Of a stretch of 39,970 bases of DNA, positions 17,165 through 25,529 are shown piece by piece; within the stretch, counting starts at the first letter, position 1, and the number at the start of each line of letters is the position of its first letter. This DNA is from Sneathiella sp. Lineage in GTDB: Bacteria > Pseudomonadota > Alphaproteobacteria > Sneathiellales > Sneathiellaceae. The stretch spans positions 516,819 through 556,788 of the forward strand of contig NZ_NZMB01000012.1 of NCBI RefSeq assembly GCF_002694385.1, in the 5' to 3' direction. The position numbers and the translations under genes were made by a program. Under the pieces are notes generated by a model that saw only the letters and a list, made by a program, of their open reading frames with translations, was not told the DNA's origin and did not search any database.

Positions 17165-17442
17165 CGCGGAAAGATACTCGGCCTCCGGCCCGCGCGATAC
17201 AGACGAGAATTCAATGTTGCAACACTCCCTGCTATTACAGGATCAAACGACCGACCCTGAGAGGAGTGTAGTGTGCCATAAAAGGGCTGCACAGGACTTT
17301 GTGTTGGAGGGCCGGGATATGCTGCGCCGGGCGGATCAGCGACAGACATTTTTGCATATTTCCAATCGCGCGTGGCGGATTGACAGAGAATATCCGCACG
17401 CTCAACAAGAAAGACATCCGATGCAGCGGAAGAGGCCTTGCC

Positions 17443-18039
17443 ATGCCGTCATTTGAAGCACTTCTGGCGGATTACGGGTTGCTGGCGATTATCATACTGA
17501 CGTTTTTCGAAGGCGAGACGGTTGTCATCATCGGAGCCTTTCTGGCGCATCAGGGATATTTCAACCCGTATCTGTTAGGCCTTTGCGCCTTTCTTGGAAC
17601 CTTTGCAGGAGATCAGCTCTGGTTCTACCTTGGCCGTCGTCATGCTGATTATAAAATTGTCCAGAAAATCAGGGGGTATTCGTCCTTTGCCCGCGTGCTT
17701 GGGATGATCGAACGGCATCCGATCAAATTCATAATCTCGTTTCGATTTATTTATGGAATTCGCAATATAGCGCCGGTTGCGCTTGGCCTTTCCAATGTTC
17801 CGGCGGCTAAATACCTGATCTTCAACATGATCGCGGCCAGCGTTTGGGCCACCTGTTTTACGACGATCGGCTATCTGTTTGGAGAGGCGGCGGAACGGTT
17901 TATCGGCCAGATGGCGGGGGTTCAGCACAAGATTTTCGGGGCGCTGCTGGCCGGTGTAGTTGCCTATATCCTGTTCAAACTTGTAAACGGATATCTTCGC
18001 GGCAGAAAAAACCGCAAGGAGACTGCGGGCGATCATTAA
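17443..18039 (+). CDS. DedA-family membrane protein
   Basis: 198 aa from ATG 17443, chosen because GGAAGAGG lies about 8 bases upstream; the frame is open further upstream without a good start. Family features are FFEGETVVIIGAFLA in the first membrane region, LGTFAGDQLWFYLGRR, and the RFIYGIRNIAPVALGLS segment whose arginines are essential in characterised members. Four to five hydrophobic segments are present, plus a basic C-terminus. DedA proteins are inner-membrane proteins, members of which flip lipid carriers such as undecaprenyl phosphate. The 278 bp before it hold no gene that I can support. Confidence 0.9.
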   Translation: MPSFEALLADYGLLAIIILTFFEGETVVIIGAFLAHQGYFNPYLLGLCAFLGTFAGDQLWFYLGRRHADYKIVQKIRGYSSFARVLGMIERHPIKFIISFRFIYGIRNIAPVALGLSNVPAAKYLIFNMIAASVWATCFTTIGYLFGEAAERFIGQMAGVQHKIFGALLAGVVAYILFKLVNGYLRGRKNRKETAGDH

Positions 18040-18178
18040 GCGGCCTCTTTGAGGCGTTCCGCGTCCGGATTGTGAGCCAAATCACAACGGCGAGAACGGG
18101 TTGTGTTGCCGGTTGAATTACGTCCTGCATATTGGTAACATTTGTAACAATCCCGTTGTCACTGGCCGAAAGTCCTCT

Positions 18179-18643
18179 ATGACCTTGATATTGGAACAGT
18201 TTTTGCCTTATCGCCTCAACCGCCTGACAGAGGCGCTGAGCCATCGTGTCAGCCTTGCCTACAAGGCGGAATATGATCTGTCGCGCGCGGAATGGCGGGC
18301 CTTTGCGCTGCTCGGTCAGGCGCAGGCCATGACCGCGACGGATATTTCCTATTACTCCACCATGCACAAGACGAAGGTCAGCCGGGCCATCCTGACGCTG
18401 GAGAAACGTCGCTGGGTCCGGCGGGATGTGGATGAGAAGGACCGTCGGCTTGAACGGATTTCCCTGACGCAGCAGGGCCGCCGGGCCTATGACAAGCTGG
18501 TGCCGATGATGCAGGCCGAAGAGGCCAAGCTGATGGCCCGCCTTGGCGCAGAAAACAGCAAGGCTTTGCAAAAAGGTCTTGCGGCGCTTGAAGAAATATA
18601 TCTGGAACCGAAGGTGCCGACGGAAACGGAAGGTGCAGAATAG
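18179..18643 (+). CDS. MarR-family transcriptional regulator
   Basis: 154 aa from ATG 18179. The winged helix-turn-helix is clear: LSRAEWRAFALL, then a recognition region with HKTKVSRAILTLEKR, and the wing RRDVDEKDRRLERISLTQQG, which matches the DxRxxxxxLT motif of MarR proteins. N- and C-terminal helices for dimerisation flank it. It should act as a dimeric DNA-binding repressor responding to a small ligand. The upstream region has two direct copies of GTAACA (18135-18140, 18144-18149). An earlier TTG at 18101 would add 26 poorly conserved-looking residues and is less likely. The membrane PH-like gene follows after 36 bp and is probably co-transcribed. Confidence 0.92.
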   Translation: MTLILEQFLPYRLNRLTEALSHRVSLAYKAEYDLSRAEWRAFALLGQAQAMTATDISYYSTMHKTKVSRAILTLEKRRWVRRDVDEKDRRLERISLTQQGRRAYDKLVPMMQAEEAKLMARLGAENSKALQKGLAALEEIYLEPKVPTETEGAE

Positions 18644-18679
18644 CCTTCCGGCCCGCAGGCGTGAGGACAAGGAGCTGAC

Positions 18680-19306
18680 ATGACGTCTGCCGGGATGGGC
18701 GGCCCCCTTGCGAACTGGTTTCATAGTCATGTTGTCCGGCCCGATGAAACCCTCCTCTGGGCGGGGCGACCGGGGGTCTTGCGCTCGATGCTGTTTAACT
18801 TCTGGTATTTTCCGATTGGAGTGTTTTTATGCGCTCTCCTGTTCATGATCTGGTGGAAATCGGAGGAGCCGGGAGATATCCGGCTGCCGGAGATAGCCTT
18901 GATAGCAGGATCGCTCTGGCTGTTGACCGGTCCGCTGCGATACGGCTGGCGGGCGTGGCAATCCGCCTATTTTCTGACAAATGAACGGGCGGTCCTGTTA
19001 CGAAAAGGCTTTTTTCGCCTGCATCAAACGGAATATACCGCAGATCAAATTACCGATTATCACATCAGACGGCGCCCCTATGATCGCGGTGATATCCGGC
19101 TGCGTCTCAGCCGTTCGGCGGCGGCAAATCCCTATCAGGATGACAAGATGAAATGGTTGCCGGAGAAAAGCAGGACGCTTGTTTCCTGGTCCGGATCGGC
19201 ACCGTTCGCCCTCTATTCGGACGGGCTGTGGGGCATCGACACTCTGTCCGGCGCCGTGGCGGCAATCGACAGGATGAAACGGGATGCGCCGCTACCCCGA
19301 AGGTGA
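18680..19306 (+). CDS. Small membrane protein with bacterial PH-like domain
   Basis: 208 aa. The first 75 residues include GRPGVLRSM, a motif common before the first helix in bacterial PH-domain proteins, then two hydrophobic segments (about 38-56 and 75-92). A soluble domain follows: the strand YFLTNERAVLLRKGF followed by HQTEYTADQITDYHI resembles the bPH2-type fold. The C-terminus is cytosolic. AAGGAG before ATG 18680 supports the start. It probably shares a transcript with the MarR gene and could be its target. The 3' end overlaps the convergent acyl-CoA synthetase by 15 nt. Function unknown. Confidence 0.7.
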   Translation: MTSAGMGGPLANWFHSHVVRPDETLLWAGRPGVLRSMLFNFWYFPIGVFLCALLFMIWWKSEEPGDIRLPEIALIAGSLWLLTGPLRYGWRAWQSAYFLTNERAVLLRKGFFRLHQTEYTADQITDYHIRRRPYDRGDIRLRLSRSAAANPYQDDKMKWLPEKSRTLVSWSGSAPFALYSDGLWGIDTLSGAVAAIDRMKRDAPLPRR

Positions 19307-20827
19307 CGTAAAGCGCGCTCTCAGCTCGGTTTTCAGAACTTTCCCGTAGTTATTCTTCGGCAGCTCGTCGATGAAAATATATTCTTTCGGTCGTTTGAAC
19401 CGGGCAATCTGCGCGGTACAATGCCTGTCCAGCTCGTCTATTGTGGGCTGCGTACCGCGACGAGGCACGATAAAGGCGATGACCTCCTCCCCCCAGTCCG
19501 CATGGGGGCGGCCGACGACCGAGATTTCCGCGACATCGGGATGGGTGAGCAGGGCTTCCTCAATCTCGCGGGGGTAAATATTCGTACCGCCCGAGATGAT
19601 CAGGTCCTTTGAACGATCTTTGAGCGTGAGAAAGCCGTCCGCATCGAAACATCCCATATCGCCGGTATGTAGCCATCCGCCGCGCAAGGCCTCTTTGGTG
19701 GCTTCCGGGTTTTTCCAGTAGCCCTGCATGACCACATCGCCGCGCACGACAATCTCGCCAATGTCGCCGGTTGGCAGTGGCGTATCATTTTCATCGACCA
19801 CGCGCACCTCGACATCCGTTCGCTCCACCCCGACGGAAGCCAGAAGCTGGCTGCGTCTTGGGTGATTTTCATCGCGGATCATCGCCAGGGTCAGGCCGGT
19901 TATGGTCATCGGGCTTTCGCCCTGACCGTAAATCTGCGCAAAACGGGGGCCGAGGGCTGTGATCGCGCGGCGGATATCCGCTTCATACATGGGCCCGCCG
20001 CCATAGACGATGATCTTCAGGTTACGGGTGTCGGCTTTCTCAAAAGCGGGGCTGGAGATCAGCCGATGCACCATCGTCGGGGCGAAGAAAAAGCAGCAGT
20101 TGGGGTAATGGGCGATCAGATCCAGCGTTTCGGCGGGATCAAAGCCGCCGCTTTGGGGCGTCACCTGAATGCCCCCCTTGGCAATGAGCGGCAGGCCATA
20201 GAGGCCCGATCCATGGGTTTGCGGTGCGGCGTGGATCATGCAATCGCCGGGATCATGAGACGTGACATCGGCGAAATAGCTGAGTGTCGCGGCCAGCAGG
20301 TTGCGATGGCTGAGCATGGCGCCCTTCGGCTTTCCCGTGGTGCCGGAGGTATAGAAGAGCCAGGCGAGATCATCGCCTGAGGCGTCCTGACATTCGATCG
20401 CCGGTTCTTTTTTGAGAGCCTGGAAACCATCATCATAAATGGAAATGACAGCGTCAAGATCGGGCAGCTCGCCGGTCAGCGGGGTAAGGTCGGTGGCCAG
20501 CTCCGGCGTTGCGAAGGCAAGGCGGCTGCCGGAATCTTCCAGAATATAGCGGAATTCATTGATATGCAGCTTGGCATTGACCGGCACGGCGACAAGGCCG
20601 GCCCGCCACACGGCGAACAGCGCAATCCAGTATTCGGGGTGGTTCTTCATGATGAGGGCAACACGGTCTCCGGCCTTCAGGCCAAGCTTTCCGCGTAACG
20701 CGCCCGCGAGCCCCGCCGCTTGATCGTCGAACTCCTGATAGCTGGCGACGATATTCTTGCCATGGGCGAGGGCGGGCTGGTCCGGATATGTGGCGGCGGT
20801 GCGCCCAAGCAGCCGGGCAATATTCAT
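19292..20827 (-). CDS. AMP-forming acyl-CoA synthetase
   Basis: 511 aa ANL-superfamily ligase, forming acyl-AMP then acyl-CoA. Motifs: FYTSGTTGKPKG (about 158-169) for ATP, YGQGESPMTITG for the A5 region, GGWLHTGDMG for the ribose-binding Asp, DRSKDLIISGG at the hinge, and PKNNYGKVLK with the catalytic Lys near the C-terminus. It is cytosolic, without a carrier domain, and of normal length for medium- or long-chain fatty acyl-CoA ligases; the acyl substrate cannot be read. ATG 20827 has GGGAGGAA just upstream. ampG is next upstream on the same strand, only 21 bp away, so the two are likely an operon (ampG first), although a functional link is not obvious. Confidence 0.9.
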   Translation of the reverse strand: MNIARLLGRTAATYPDQPALAHGKNIVASYQEFDDQAAGLAGALRGKLGLKAGDRVALIMKNHPEYWIALFAVWRAGLVAVPVNAKLHINEFRYILEDSGSRLAFATPELATDLTPLTGELPDLDAVISIYDDGFQALKKEPAIECQDASGDDLAWLFYTSGTTGKPKGAMLSHRNLLAATLSYFADVTSHDPGDCMIHAAPQTHGSGLYGLPLIAKGGIQVTPQSGGFDPAETLDLIAHYPNCCFFFAPTMVHRLISSPAFEKADTRNLKIIVYGGGPMYEADIRRAITALGPRFAQIYGQGESPMTITGLTLAMIRDENHPRRSQLLASVGVERTDVEVRVVDENDTPLPTGDIGEIVVRGDVVMQGYWKNPEATKEALRGGWLHTGDMGCFDADGFLTLKDRSKDLIISGGTNIYPREIEEALLTHPDVAEISVVGRPHADWGEEVIAFIVPRRGTQPTIDELDRHCTAQIARFKRPKEYIFIDELPKNNYGKVLKTELRARFTSPSG

Positions 20828-20848
20828 GCGTTCCTCCCGCAGGTTTCT

Positions 20849-22147
20849 TTATGATATCCCGCTTGTCTGTTCAACAGGTTGTCGCTTTGAGAGATACCAG
20901 AGCAGCAGGAGCCCCGGCAAGGCCGCAACGGTAGTGAGAATGAAAAACTCCATCCAGCCGAGCCTCTCCACCAGCCATCCGGCGGGCGAGACCAGTACGG
21001 TGCGCGCCACGGCCATCAGGGAAGAGAGCAGGGCATATTGCGTTGCCGTATAGGCGACATTGCAGAGGCTGGAAAGATAGGCGACAAAAACCGCCGTGCC
21101 CATGCCGCCCGAGAGATTTTCAAGCCCGATGGTGAGGGCGAGGAAGGAGATATCCGGACCAATGGCTGCCAGCGCCGCGAACATCAGGTTGGAGGCCATT
21201 TGCAGGATGCCACAGACCCAGAGCGCGCGATACATGCTGGTCGCGGCGAGCAGCCAGCCGCCAATGAAAAGCCCACCGAATGTCGCCACGGTGCCAAAGG
21301 TTTTGACGACCTGGGCAATCTCGGTCAGGCTAAAGCCGGTTTGCAGGTAAAAGGGGTTGGACATGGCGCCTGCCAGGCTGTCGCCGAATTTGTAGAGAAC
21401 GGTAAACAGCAGGATGACCAGCCAGTCGGGTCGTTTCATGAAATCAATGAACGGGTCGATGACGGAGGTTTTCAGCCAGCCAAGATAGGCGTTTTCCCCC
21501 CCTTCCCGCGTGTCGGTGGGGAGAGTTTCCGAGGCCCTGGGCTCCGGCGTCAGTAGAACCGTCACCACACCCACCAGGATAAATCCGGCCATGACCATAT
21601 AGCTGACGGTCCAGCCGAAATAATCGGCGATGATGAAACTGGAAAAGCCGGTCAGCCACATGGCGATGCGATAGCCGTAAACGAAAGTGGCAGCGCCTGC
21701 GGCCATATTCTTCTCGTTGCAAAGCTCAATCCGGAAAGCATCGACAATGATGTCATAGGAGGCGGAGGTAAAGGCGACGGCCACCGCCATCACGCTGATG
21801 TAGAGAAGATCGGACCGGGGGTCGGAAAAGCCGAGCAGGAGCGTCGCCGCCATCAGCAGCGCCTGAAGCAATAGCAGCCAGCTCCGCCGTCTGCCGAACA
21901 GGCGGGAGAGAAGCGGCAGGCGAATGCTGTCGATCACCGGCGCCCAGAGAAATTTGAGGGTATAGGGCAGCCCGACAAGGGTAAAAAGGCCGATGGAGGT
22001 GAGATCGATCTGTTCCTGCGTCAGCCAGGCCTGCAGGATGCTGCCGGTCAGCAGCAGCGGAACACCGGAGGAGAAGCCAAGCAGCGTGATGCCGAGGATG
22101 CGGGGGTCGCAATAGACGGACAGGGCGGAGAACCAGCCGTTTTCCAT
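20849..22147 (-). CDS. ampG: Muropeptide permease AmpG-like MFS transporter
   Basis: 432 aa with about twelve membrane helices. The N-terminal segment CDPRILGITLLGFSSGVP followed by LLLTGSILQAWL is the hallmark of AmpG, which imports GlcNAc-anhydroMurNAc peptides into the cytoplasm for cell-wall recycling. LVGLPYTLKFLWAPVID and DIIVDAFRIE fit the same family. ATG 22147 is preferred because a GAGG lies about 8 bases upstream; a TTG two codons earlier is possible. E. coli AmpG has two additional C-terminal helices; this one stops after TM12, as most family members do. No beta-lactamase or AmpR gene is near. It precedes the acyl-CoA synthetase by 21 bp. Confidence 0.9.
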   Translation of the reverse strand: MENGWFSALSVYCDPRILGITLLGFSSGVPLLLTGSILQAWLTQEQIDLTSIGLFTLVGLPYTLKFLWAPVIDSIRLPLLSRLFGRRRSWLLLLQALLMAATLLLGFSDPRSDLLYISVMAVAVAFTSASYDIIVDAFRIELCNEKNMAAGAATFVYGYRIAMWLTGFSSFIIADYFGWTVSYMVMAGFILVGVVTVLLTPEPRASETLPTDTREGGENAYLGWLKTSVIDPFIDFMKRPDWLVILLFTVLYKFGDSLAGAMSNPFYLQTGFSLTEIAQVVKTFGTVATFGGLFIGGWLLAATSMYRALWVCGILQMASNLMFAALAAIGPDISFLALTIGLENLSGGMGTAVFVAYLSSLCNVAYTATQYALLSSLMAVARTVLVSPAGWLVERLGWMEFFILTTVAALPGLLLLWYLSKRQPVEQTSGIS

Positions 22148-22195
22148 TATCAAGCCTCACTCATACGCTACATTTACAATGGCGCCATGACGCCC

Positions 22196-22657
22196 TCATG
22201 ATCCGTTACGGATCCGTTCCTGCGCTTTCTGCAGATCATCCGTCGTCCGCACCAGCCGTTCGGCCAGTACCCGCATCATCTCCACGGCCATTTCGGGAAA
22301 TTCGGTGACCATGCGGAAAAACACGTCCTTGGTGATTTTCAGCGTGGTGAGTTCGGTTTTCGCCTTGATGGTGGCGGTGCGCGGAATATCAATCAGGATG
22401 GCGATTTCGCCGACCACGTCATTCTTGCCGAGGGTCGCAACGGTCAGCGGCCCTGAAGGCGTATCGACGATAACATCCGCCTCACCCGCCATGATAAAAT
22501 AGGCGGCATCACCGATATCGCCCTGTTTGCAGACAATGTCATCCGGCTGAAATGTCAGCCGTTCAGACGTGAAGGCCAGCAGTTTGATCCGCGAGGGATC
22601 AATCTTTGCAAACAGGGGGATTTGCCGGAGGATTTCGACTTCTTCTTTCAGACTCAC
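22196..22657 (-). CDS. Stand-alone cyclic-nucleotide-binding (CNB) domain protein
   Basis: 153 aa, one CNB domain. The PLFAKIDPSRIKLLA opening, the beta-roll with VCKQGDIGDAAYFIMAGEADV, and the phosphate-binding cassette GEIAILIDIPRTAT (Gly83, Glu84, Arg93, Thr94) are all present, so cAMP or cGMP binding is plausible. The C-terminal helix (about 110-150) is long and charged, but there is no helix-turn-helix, so it is not a CRP-type transcription factor. GTG 22657 is the start, with AAAGGAG 8 bases upstream. It lies 21 bp after the stop of the ABC-like gene and must be co-transcribed with it, suggesting that it acts on that protein. Confidence 0.9.
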   Translation of the reverse strand: MSLKEEVEILRQIPLFAKIDPSRIKLLAFTSERLTFQPDDIVCKQGDIGDAAYFIMAGEADVIVDTPSGPLTVATLGKNDVVGEIAILIDIPRTATIKAKTELTTLKITKDVFFRMVTEFPEMAVEMMRVLAERLVRTTDDLQKAQERIRNGS

Positions 22658-22678
22658 GCGTTTTCTCCTTTTTCAGCC

Positions 22679-25333
22679 TCAGGAGGCCGCCAACATCTCT
22701 TTATACAGGGTGCTTGTTTCTTTTAACTTCGCCGGTTCACCCTGTTCGGCGACCCGCCCGCTCTTCAGGATCATGACACAATCAAAATCGAGCGTCTTGT
22801 CGGCATGATCAAGCGACCAGATGACCGCCCGGTCGCTGAATTCCTCCAGAATATTCTTCATCAGCCGCACCTGGGTTGAAAGATCGAGTGAGGATGTCGC
22901 CTGATTGAGAACAATGATATCCGGATGCTTGATGATGGCACGGGCAATGCAGAGTTTCTGGCGCTGGCTGGCGCTTAACCGTCCCCCGGCGGAGCCAACC
23001 TGGAAATTCAGCCCGACCTCGATGATGGTGCCGCGCAGGGACATTTCTGCAACGACCTGTGACAGGACGGTGCCGATTTTCTCCGCCGCCTGCGCATAGC
23101 CGAAGGCGATCTTGCCGAACAGGATATTGTCCTGCAGATTGGTTGCCGGGTTGTAGGCCTCGGCATCGAAGAAGGCGATGCTGGATTTGAGGTGAGCGGG
23201 CAGTTCCTCGGCAAAGCGCTGGCGGGCGGCGACAATCTTCTCCTCGATATCGTCGGTCAGGACGCCAAGACGATGGCGGGAGGGAATGACCTTGAACGGC
23301 AGCGACATGAGGCGCAGGCGGTCTTCTTCGCGCAGCGTATCAAGACGATCGGCATCAATACGCCCAAGCAGGGCCTGATAATCAGGCAGATCCTCGGAAG
23401 AAATAAAGCTGTAAAGCTGGAAGAACTCGTGATCCGGCGGCAATCCGGCGAACAGTTCAATCATCAGCGTCGCCACCTGGTACCCCATGCTCAGGAAGGT
23501 TTCGGTGAGACCAGCTTCCTCGATGATTTTGCGGACATAGCGGTTTTCCGCCATGCGATCAAGATCGAAGGCATCGCCTACGGGCGTCCCGAACAGCAGG
23601 TTTTCCGCAACCGACGCGTTGGTATTGTATGTATGCTGATCGAATGCCTCTATCATATTCTTGAGACTGGGGTCCGCCTCGACCTTGTCAAAAAACAGGC
23701 GGCGGGCGGCCAGAACCAGTTCCGCCGTCTCCGGTTCCTGATCCGGATCAATTGTGCTGCGCAGACCCAGCCTGTAAACATCGTCGCCGAGATCGACCAT
23801 TTCGAGGACTTCCAGAGCCCGATCCCGGAGTGTCTCCTGATCCTCAACCCCGGCAAGCGCATAATCCTGCCAATCGGCATCAACGTCATCTGTGGAATTG
23901 CCGCTCAGTTCGGCATTGCGGATATACGCAAGGCGCGCCGCTTCCGCTTCGCCTGTATAGTTGACCTCATGGAGCGGCCGATGTCTTAGCCCGTAAAAAA
24001 GATTATCACCGAGACTGGCGTTGAACACATAGCCATGCTGCCCCACATAGGCAATCCGTCGGCCGACAATGGCTTCGGGGACGGTGACAAGGTTGAGGTC
24101 ACCAACAATCAGCCGCCCGCGATCCGGGTCGATCAGCCGCGCCAGCACCTGTGTCAGCGCCTCCCGCCCCGAACCGGCGGGGCCGATGATGGCAATCCGC
24201 TGATTAAGCTTCAGGCGGGCACTGAGCCCGTCGAGGATGCGGTTGCCGGTATCGTCGGACAGCTCCAGATTGCTGGCGATCAGCTCACCCGTCAGGCGCG
24301 GGATTTCCTCGGGCTCGATCAGCTGGTTGTCCTCATCGCGCATTCCGACGGGTTCGAACTGTTCCACCACCTGTTCATATTTGATCCGCGCATCCTCGCG
24401 CCGCTGATAATAGGCGAGGAGCTCTTTCCAGGGTGCCGCCATTTCCTTATGTGCGCCGATGGCGGCCACCAGCGTCCCGACTTCCAGCGATCCGTTGATG
24501 ACCATCGTGCCGCCGATGGCGTAAAAGAAAAAAGGACCCAGTTGCTGGATGAAGTTATTCAGGAATTTGATAACAAATTTAAGCAGATAGATGCGATAAC
24601 GGACATCATATATCTTGCCGAGCTGGTTTGAGAACATGGCCCGCATGTAGTTGGAGCCGTCATGGGCATGCACTTCCTCGACGCCGCTGACACTCTCGCC
24701 GAGCTGGTCGGAAAGGTAACGGACAAGACGAACCCGTTCTTTGCCGAGCAGGTTGACCTTTTTCTGCAATTTCGGGATGAAATAAGCCTGTAACGGATAA
24801 AGGGCAATAGCCGCCAGCGCCATCACCCAGTTCTGGATGACCAGAAAACTCATAATGACGACCAGATAGCCGCCCTGAAAGATCGGCAGGGCAAAGGCCT
24901 CGCCGATAAAGCCGCCAAGCGGTTCCACCTCTCCCGTGATCATGGGAATAATCTCGCCCGCGCTTTTCTTGCGGAATGTCGGCAGCGGAAAGCGCAGGAT
25001 GCGGCAATACAGCTCATATCTCAGCCGGCGCAGCATCCGTTCCCCGGTGATCCCCTGATAGACATTGATCACATATTTGAAAGCCTGGTTGATGACCACC
25101 ATCAACAGGAACAGCCCGACCGTCAGATACAGGAACGCGGTCTGGTCAAACTCAAATCCGATATATTCAACGGGAAAGGAGATGTCATTTGCCTGAATGG
25201 CCTGATTGATGATCAGCTTCGGCAGTTCGAGATAATAATAAAGGGCGGGAAAGGACAGGACGGACAGCACGGTGAGTATAACCTGCTGTTTCATGCTGTA
25301 GCGCAGAATATACTTATATATGCTGTGTTCCAT
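22679..25333 (-). CDS. ABC-exporter-like protein with degenerate, enlarged nucleotide-binding domain
   Basis: 884 aa against about 600 for a normal half-exporter. Residues 1-320 form the six-helix exporter membrane domain. The ATPase core is altered: Walker A reads GPAGSGRE (Arg390 for Lys, Glu391 for Ser/Thr), the signature is LSASQ (786-790), and Walker B is IIVLNQATS (Asn810, Gln811 for Asp and Glu), although SSLD after it is kept. The gap from Walker A to signature is about 395 residues, near 290 more than usual. The extra part contains two further copies of the Q-loop-like segment (NASLGDNLFYG at 438, NASVAENLLFG at 572, ATNLQDNILFG at 729). ATP hydrolysis looks unlikely. ATG 25333 chosen over TTG 25336. 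Co-transcribed with the CNB gene and divergent from a glycan cassette, so a role in surface glycoconjugate export or its control is inferred. Confidence 0.88.
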   Translation of the reverse strand: MEHSIYKYILRYSMKQQVILTVLSVLSFPALYYYLELPKLIINQAIQANDISFPVEYIGFEFDQTAFLYLTVGLFLLMVVINQAFKYVINVYQGITGERMLRRLRYELYCRILRFPLPTFRKKSAGEIIPMITGEVEPLGGFIGEAFALPIFQGGYLVVIMSFLVIQNWVMALAAIALYPLQAYFIPKLQKKVNLLGKERVRLVRYLSDQLGESVSGVEEVHAHDGSNYMRAMFSNQLGKIYDVRYRIYLLKFVIKFLNNFIQQLGPFFFYAIGGTMVINGSLEVGTLVAAIGAHKEMAAPWKELLAYYQRREDARIKYEQVVEQFEPVGMRDEDNQLIEPEEIPRLTGELIASNLELSDDTGNRILDGLSARLKLNQRIAIIGPAGSGREALTQVLARLIDPDRGRLIVGDLNLVTVPEAIVGRRIAYVGQHGYVFNASLGDNLFYGLRHRPLHEVNYTGEAEAARLAYIRNAELSGNSTDDVDADWQDYALAGVEDQETLRDRALEVLEMVDLGDDVYRLGLRSTIDPDQEPETAELVLAARRLFFDKVEADPSLKNMIEAFDQHTYNTNASVAENLLFGTPVGDAFDLDRMAENRYVRKIIEEAGLTETFLSMGYQVATLMIELFAGLPPDHEFFQLYSFISSEDLPDYQALLGRIDADRLDTLREEDRLRLMSLPFKVIPSRHRLGVLTDDIEEKIVAARQRFAEELPAHLKSSIAFFDAEAYNPATNLQDNILFGKIAFGYAQAAEKIGTVLSQVVAEMSLRGTIIEVGLNFQVGSAGGRLSASQRQKLCIARAIIKHPDIIVLNQATSSLDLSTQVRLMKNILEEFSDRAVIWSLDHADKTLDFDCVMILKSGRVAEQGEPAKLKETSTLYKEMLAAS

Positions 25334-25529
25334 CAACGCGACCCGTCCACTCCATTGGCCCGTGAAGACAGGCCTACCCTCCGCGCCGGTAGTGTTTCAT
25401 AAATCGCGCGCCTGCCGCAAGGAGGAAATTACCCGCCTTTGGCCCCATGGCAGCTTTGCCTCATTGCCGGTTGCTATTTCGCGCAATCGCCCTTAACAAT
25501 GCGGGACGTTAAACCCGGACCGGAGCGCC

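Noticed and set aside
17222-17269. Inverted repeat ACACTCC / GGAGTGT in the 278-bp gap before the DedA gene
   Set aside because: Arms are 7 bp with a 34-base spacer and no T-run, so neither a terminator nor a clear operator. The gap otherwise shows nothing I can support.
18135-18149. Direct repeat GTAACA-N3-GTAACA before the MarR gene
   Set aside because: MarR proteins bind inverted repeats as a rule, and a 6-bp direct repeat can arise by chance; mentioned under the gene but not called as an operator.
22196-22657. CNB protein as a CRP/FNR transcription factor
   Set aside because: The 153-residue chain ends after the CNB domain and a helix; no helix-turn-helix follows.
25447-25512. A 21-codon ATG frame between the ABC-like gene and the first glycosyltransferase
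   Set aside because: The nearest AGGAGG is more than 20 bases from the ATG, and the peptide has no feature of a leader. Too short to support.
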